Below are positions 59,480-64,000 of a DNA stretch of 64,000 nucleotides, in pieces. Every line of letters starts with the position of its first letter. The stretch's first letter is position 1. The notes under the pieces were generated by a model. It saw nothing but the letters and a program-made list of their open reading frames with translations. It had not been told where the DNA came from and searched no databases. Position numbers and translations under genes: made by a program. This DNA is from Siphonodentalium dalli (Eukaryota > Mollusca > Scaphopoda > Gadilida > Siphonodentaliidae), in NCBI GenBank assembly GCA_032622095.1, contig CP136066.1, forward strand, positions 202,268,978 through 202,332,977, given 5' to 3'.

Positions 59480-60010
59480 CTCTCATAAAGGATTAATTAA
59501 AATACATGTATGGATCCATGAGGGTAAATTAAAATATCGTCACACCCAAAGAGGGTTAATTGAAATATGGTCCGATGAGGGTAAATTAAAATATGGTCAC
59601 ATCACGGTTAAATAAAATATGGTCCCATGCGGGTTAAGTAATATATCGTCCAATGAGGGTTAATACAAAATATGGTCCCATGATGGTTATTTAAAATTGT
59701 ACCTAGATTGTTAATTAAAATTTCGTCTCATGAGGATTAATAAAAATATGGACCCATGGGGGTTAATTGAAATATGGCCCATTAAGGTCAATTAAAATAT
59801 GGTAACGTGACTTAATTAAAGAATAAATATATGGTCGCATTATGAGGGTTATTTAAAATTAAAATATGGTGTCATCAGTGTTGATTAAACTACGGTCCCA
59901 CTGGGGTGAAATACAATATAGTCCCGTGAGGGTCAATTAAAATATCGTCCAATGACGACTAATTATAATATGCCCACTCCCCCATGAGTATTAATTAAAA
60001 CATGGTCCCA
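59480..60010 (+). repeat. Degenerate 26-28-bp tandem repeat
   Basis: Words GAGGGTTAATTAAAATATGG and TCCCATGA recur about 20 times with many changes. The array ends in a G run near 60016. Confidence 0.75.
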
Positions 60011-60019
60011 GGAAGGGGG

Positions 60020-60600
60020 GGGGGGGTAGTTTCTGAACATTCTTCAATTCATAGAGCATTCTGATATATCATCGGTACACATAAATAAAAATGATGTTTA
60101 GAATTAGGCCACATTGTATGTTAAACAACCAATGTGAAGGGTTAGGGTTGGAACTTTTCTTAATAACATCTCTATTCATAGCTCCCATATATTCCCACAT
60201 ACAAACAAATGAAAAGTCATATTTACAAACAGCACGAAGGGGTAACCATCCCAATTCATTTAGAATATAACATGCCGATATTTGTCGCGTAAAACTAAAT
60301 GAAAAAGTTCACTAAACGATATTAAATAACATGTTAAACACGGATATAAACAAACACCTCGGATTCATGTTCGAATTAAAGTTCTTATACAATCGTCAAA
60401 TCCCCGTGCAGTATAATAGTAGATAGCATTCCGATTTATGTCACGCGGAAATAAACGAGAGATGTTCAAATAGCAATGCAACAAAGCAGGTTAAAGATCA
60501 ATAGAAACACATAACGCGCAGCGCGCTAATGGTTAACGCGCGAATTCCCGTTAGAATTAATCGCCTTGCACTTTTCGGCATCCGAATAACAATTGAAATT
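60020..60600. other. Unassigned AT-rich sequence
   Basis: No gene or clear repeat is seen. Confidence 0.3.
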
Positions 60601-60604
60601 CCCA

Positions 60605-60650
60605 ACTACACCTTTTACCCGGACTCGGCCTCCAGGTCGAAGTTCGACTT
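60605..60650 (+). repeat. Left part of a dispersed repeat split by a TTAA element
   Basis: It matches 47605-47680 (ACACCTTTTACCCGGACTCG). Its right part resumes at 61486, after the insertion. Confidence 0.6.
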
Positions 60651-60681
60651 TTAACCCTTTACCCAACAGAAGGGCCCTGTG

Positions 60682-60748
60682 CCAATGCATTCTCTTATAT
60701 ATGCGAGTCGACCATAGGTCGCCTCGCATATATAAGAGAATGCATTGG
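60682..60748. repeat. 67-bp palindrome
   Basis: It is a full copy, identical in layout to 5394-5460, including the following AT-rich spacer. Confidence 0.9.
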
Positions 60749-60977
60749 CTTAACACATTAAAAATTATAAAATTGTTAAAGAATGTAAGAAAAAATGGTA
60801 AAAAGTGTTATTTTTAGGCCAATGCATTCTCTTATATATGAACAATTTTGAATGAGAATTTCCATGCAAATCTCCGGAGCAAAAGTTATGTGTGAAGCAG
60901 TTGTCCTGAAACCAAAGCAGGCATATGTGACCCGCCATATCAAATCCAGTCGTAAGTCGGGATTTTTTTCCCCTGTG

Positions 60978-61044
60978 CCAATGCATTCTCTTATATATGC
61001 GAGTCGACCATAGGTCGCCTCGCATATATAAGAGAATGCATTGG
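60978..61044. repeat. 67-bp palindrome
   Basis: It is a full copy preceded by CCCTGTG and followed by CCTAACAATTTTTTACAA. Confidence 0.9.
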
Positions 61045-61264
61045 CCTAACAATTTTTTACAATTTTAATAATTTGTTATTCTATTCTTTAACAATTTTAT
61101 AATTCCACCCATACAGAGCCCCAGACAAACATGATCAGACGACACTCTTCTATATGCTTTTATATATGTGTGGGGCTCCCTGCAGGGTAATGGATGTTTT
61201 TTATTTTATGTCCTAAAAATTGTAAGAAACATTTATTTAAAAAACATGATAAAAAATTGTTAGG

Positions 61265-61331
61265 CCAATGCATTCTCTTATATATGCGAGGCGAACTATG
61301 GTCGACTCGCATATATAAGAGAATGCATTGG
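61265..61331. repeat. 67-bp palindrome
   Basis: It is a full copy with one core change (GGCGAACTATGGTCG), followed by CACATGG. Confidence 0.9.
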
Positions 61332-61485
61332 CACATGGCATAACTGTAACTATCACAATGTGGTCAAGGAGCCGGTTCCAATGATATCCATATTTGTATG
61401 GTTCTATTGAGACAGACCGAAGATATTTTAGGCTGTTGAAGCTTTATTTGGCCGGTTTTGGCCGGTTTGTTGGGCAAAGGGTTAA

Positions 61486-61562
61486 TCCCAAAAATTCCCA
61501 TTTCTATAAATAAAACCCCCAGCGCCCATAAGATACCAAGACTCTCTACACTAGTATACACC
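61486..61562 (+). repeat. Right part of the split dispersed repeat
   Basis: TTCTATAAATAAAACCCCCA and CACTAGTATACACCC match 47690-47770. The TATA-like box is kept. Confidence 0.6.
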
Positions 61563-61860
61563 CAGAGGGCGAAATAAACATAACTATCTACACCATATAC
61601 ACCCGGAGGGCGAAATAAACATAACTATCTACACTAGTATACATCCGGAGGGCGAAATAAACATAACAAGACTCTCCACACTAGTATACACCCGGAGGGC
61701 GAAATAAACATAACAAGACTCTCTACACTAGTATACACCCGGAGGGCGTAATAAACATAACAAGACTCTCTACACTAGTATACACCCGGAGGGCGAAATA
61801 AACATAACCATCTACACTAGTATGCACCCGGAGGGCGTAATAAACATAACTATGGAGCTT
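61545..61860 (+). repeat. About 45-bp minisatellite, seven copies
   Basis: The unit is CTCTACACTAGTATACACCC, then GGAGGGCGAAATAAACATAA, CAAGA. Some copies lack ACAAGACT. It grows out of the end of the split dispersed repeat. Confidence 0.85.
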
Positions 61861-61969
61861 GGCCCATTATCATCACAGACATAGTTGGGGTCTGGTTTTA
61901 AATAGTTGATTGCACATATACAGTAGTCTTTGTTGTCGGGTCATTGTTGTTATGCATATCATTGAACAG

Positions 61970-62115
61970 ACATAATATTTAACTGGCTGGAGAGGTAGGT
62001 AAATTGTATATTTTTGCAATAAATATATTTTTGAGATTTTTTTCTGGAATTACATCACATGACCCACATTTGAAAAATCAATATACACATGTACAGTTGA
62101 AAAATAAATAGTAGT
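61970..62115 (+). repeat. Duplicated segment shared with 63355-63465
   Basis: TTTTGCAATAAATATAT, then CTGGAATTACATCACATGAC and CCACATTTGAAAAATCAATA, recur at 63370-63445 with few changes. They lie on either side of the sulfatase exon. Confidence 0.7.
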
Positions 62116-62429
62116 CTTTGTGATCGGGTCATTGTTGTTACTGCTAGACATTCAACATACAATAGTGTATCTTTCATGTTGTTTGCAGTCTTCACACACT
62201 CATGATAGCAAAAGCTACAACAATTTGGTTAAAATCATCACAACTTTTTGGCACCTGGACAAATTTTCCTCGGCTAAAATCTAGCAGACGGAATATCTTT
62301 TTGCCCGGTCTGCATGGGTTGATAGTCCATGGTAATTAACAGGGCTGTAAACCAAAATATTAAGGTTCCACGAATAATGCAAATTAGATGCGGTCGGTTC
62401 TGTTCCGCAAAAAATCCACACCGTCAATG

Positions 62430-62773
62430 TCATAATTTGCGATCCTCGGCGCAGCCACAGAACGGAAAGGGACCTCCACAACACGGCTGAAGTCCATGCC
62501 GCCACATCATATTTGATCGAGAAAACTGACTCGGAACCGGCTTTATCGAACCTATATGCTTCTGTTTCAAAGCTAACATTTTGGAAACAATGGCTTGTAA
62601 TTTGGAGTCTTTTTCGTAGTTTATTGGATGTTTTTCGCTCGGATCTTCTGTTATGTCATGAAGCTCTGGTGGATTGACGATTATGGCGTTATAACATTGA
62701 CATGCGAAGAGACACTCGTTCGTGCCTTCCGTGTAGTCTGGTTTGTGGAAGACCAGCTTCCACACAGAATCGC
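62430..62773 (-). CDS. Arylsulfatase (steryl-sulfatase-like), terminal exon
   Basis: The exon follows a strong acceptor (GTTTCCTCTCCATTGCAG), starts in phase 1, and encodes 113 residues to a TGA at 62430-62432. It contains DSVWKLVFHKPDY, CLFACQCYNA, PPELHDITEDPSEKHP, a helical linker, PVPSQFSRSNMMWRHG and LQPCCGGPFPFCGC. The PP-L-D---DP-E--P and PVP-QFS-SN--W---LQPCC---FC-C signatures are those of the C-terminus of animal arylsulfatases of the STS/ARSD-ARSF group, which hydrolyse sulfate esters in the secretory or lysosomal system. The catalytic N-terminal part, with the formylglycine cysteine motif, must lie in exons beyond 64000. No frameshift is seen, so the gene may be intact. Confidence 0.9.
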
Positions 62774-62813
62774 CTGCAATGGAGAGGAAACAAGTCAAGG
62801 GGGAAGTCAAGTG

Positions 62814-62937
62814 AACAATTTTGAATGAGGATTTCCATGCAAACCTCCGGAGCAAAAGTTATGTGTGAAGCAGTTGTCCTGAAACCAAAGCAGGCATATG
62901 TGACCCGCCATATCAAATCCAGTCGTAAGTCGGGATT
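62814..62937. repeat. Intron-adjacent repeat next to the sulfatase exon
   Basis: The block CATGCAAACCTCCGGAGCAA, AAGCAGTTGTCCTGAAACCA, GTGACCCGCCATATCAAATC recurs inside the TTAA element at 60841-60966. Its first half recurs inverted at 63563-63615, including the CACTTGAC(C/T)TCCCC tract that serves as part of the exon's pyrimidine tract. Confidence 0.75.
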
Positions 62938-62954
62938 TCCCCCCCCCCCCTGTG

Positions 62955-63021
62955 CCAATGCATTCTCTTATATATGCGAGTCGACCATAGGTCGCCTCGC
63001 ATATATAAGAGAATGCATTGG
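62955..63021. repeat. 67-bp palindrome
   Basis: It is a full copy immediately after a C homopolymer and TGTG. Confidence 0.9.
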
Positions 63022-63243
63022 CCTAACAATTTTTTACAATTTTAATAATTTGTTCTTCTATTCTTTAACAATTTTATAATTTCACCCATACAGAGCCCCA
63101 GACAAACATGATCAGACGACACTCTTCTATATGCTTCTATATATGTGTGGGGCTCAGTGCAGGGTAATGGATGTTTTTTTTATTTTATGTCCTAAAAATT
63201 GTAAGAAACATTTATTTAAAAAACATGATAAAAAATTGTTAGG

Positions 63244-63310
63244 CCAATGCATTCTCTTATATATGCGAGGCGACCTATGGTCGATTCGCATATATAAGAG
63301 GATGCATTGG
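63244..63310. repeat. 67-bp palindrome
   Basis: It is a full copy with two substitutions (GTCGATTCG and GAGGATGC), followed by CACAGGG. Confidence 0.9.
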
Positions 63311-63763
63311 CACAGGGTAAAAACAATCCCGACTTACGACTGGATTTGATATGGCGGTCACAATTATATAATTTTGCAATAAATATATGTTTGAGAACTT
63401 GTTTCTTGAATTACATGACAAGACCCACATTTGAAAAATCAATATAAAATTCAAAAATAAATACACCAACATTATAATGGAACAAGTTCTAAGCGGACCC
63501 GCCAGATCTATACCTATTGTTTCCAATACCACATCAAGTCACACTCAGAAGTATGTGCAACTCTGTATAACTTTTGCTCCGCAGATTTGCATGGAAATCC
63601 CCATTAAAAATTGGTCACTTGACCTCCCCTTACCTACTTTTACGTTGGTACAAGAAGAGAAAATAATGTTAGACATTAACACTGTGATTCTTATGCATCC
63701 AGTTAATACAACCTACAAATATAATATGTAGGATAACGGAAACCGACCATATATACCCAATAC

Positions 63764-63982
63764 TTGATTCGGGGGAGTAGTACGTGTTTTGTAAGATATC
63801 ACAACGGTGGCAAGGAGACTGGGGACTACTATGACCTTTATATCAACCCCTTACACAGAGACGTGGCGACAGGGGGTGGGGTGTCTCTAGCCACGACGCT
63901 GGACCATACATTGTTTAAAAATCCACAGACAAAGAGATATATAGTAGAGTGGAAATCCAACGCTAATTACCACATCACGTGA
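63764..63982 (+). CDS. Coding-like open frame of unknown nature
   Basis: This is an open + strand frame of 72 codons that is more GC-rich than its surroundings. Text such as RYHNGGKETGDYYDLYINPL and TLDHTLFKNPQTKRYIVEW looks protein-like but matches no family I recognise. It ends in TGA at 63980-63982. It lies opposite the presumed sulfatase intron. It could be an exon, part of a decayed transposon or chance. Confidence 0.2.
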   Translation: MIRGSSTCFVRYHNGGKETGDYYDLYINPLHRDVATGGGVSLATTLDHTLFKNPQTKRYIVEWKSNANYHIT

Positions 63983-64000
63983 CCTCTCTGGAATTATGAC

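Larger units (their letters stand above)
60655..61481 (+). mobile_element. TTAA-flanked element carrying four palindromes (family 2, copy 3)
   Basis: The ends are CCCTTTACCCAACA and TGTTGGGCAAAGGG with TTAA at 60651-60654 and 61482-61485. Inside are palindromes at 60682-60748, 60978-61044 and 61265-61331 and a truncated arm at 60819-60840. Between the truncated arm and the next palindrome sits a 125-bp segment (60841-60966) almost identical to intron sequence beside the sulfatase exon (62814-62937). The element has grown by nested insertion or template switching. Confidence 0.75.
62900..63364. mobile_element. Foldback block with two palindromes in the sulfatase intron
   Basis: GTGACCCGCCATATCAAATC and ACTTACGACTGGATTTGATA are inverted at the two edges. 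Within are a C run (62938-62950), a palindrome at 62955-63021, the CAGACGACACTCTTC block also seen at 10055 and 61137, and a second palindrome at 63244-63310. Confidence 0.65.

Noticed and set aside
63275-63532. IGIDLAGPL on the - strand as a retroviral-type integrase trace
   Set aside because: The match is a single short phrase with no zinc-binding or DDE context around it, and is likely chance.

Overview
The window is eukaryotic, AT-rich and dominated by repeats. It looks like a marine invertebrate, most likely a mollusc or another lophotrochozoan. The grounds are intron-split metazoan genes (a globin and a sulfatase), many short inverted-repeat transposons, simple-sequence tracts, and a non-LTR retrotransposon of the Jockey/CR1/L2 superfamily. 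The species cannot be fixed from the sequence alone, and most long open frames are repeat artefacts.

Host genes are sparse. (1) A globin gene on the + strand has two confident exons, 20717-20945 and 23026-23169. They carry CD1 Phe, distal E7 His, proximal F8 His and a canonical H helix, split at the conserved B12.2 and G7.0 intron sites; exon 1 was not found. (2) The last exon of a steryl-sulfatase-like arylsulfatase lies on the - strand at 62430-62773, with earlier exons presumably beyond the right edge. (3) An unidentified possible terminal exon lies on the - strand at 12301-12523, with an AATAAA signal just downstream.

Layout: 1-5 kb holds TTAA and TA inverted-repeat elements and a candidate regulatory cluster. 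5-11 kb holds TTAA elements carrying 67-bp palindromes and a 68-bp satellite. 11-20 kb holds degenerate repeats and small MITEs. 20-23.2 kb is the globin locus, with a Harbinger remnant just before exon 2 and a minisatellite built from the exon-2 splice donor. 24-27 kb holds foldback elements and a (TA)n tract. 27-32 kb is a 23-bp minisatellite of about 220 copies. 33.4-36.9 and 42.6-46.0 kb are two copies of a segmental duplication. 37.0-41.8 kb is a nearly intact non-LTR retrotransposon inserted in the 23-bp satellite. 48.3-50.6 kb is a TIR element with a 24-bp minisatellite. 51-56.6 kb is a GC-richer composite tandem array. 56.9-57.2 kb is a decayed LINE 3' end. 59-64 kb holds foldbacks, satellites, a third palindrome-bearing TTAA element and the sulfatase exon.

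The two most unusual signals are the globin intron minisatellite, which multiplies the exon end plus its own splice donor about eleven times, and the 14-member family of 67-bp near-perfect palindromes, usually paired and nested inside TTAA-flanked elements.
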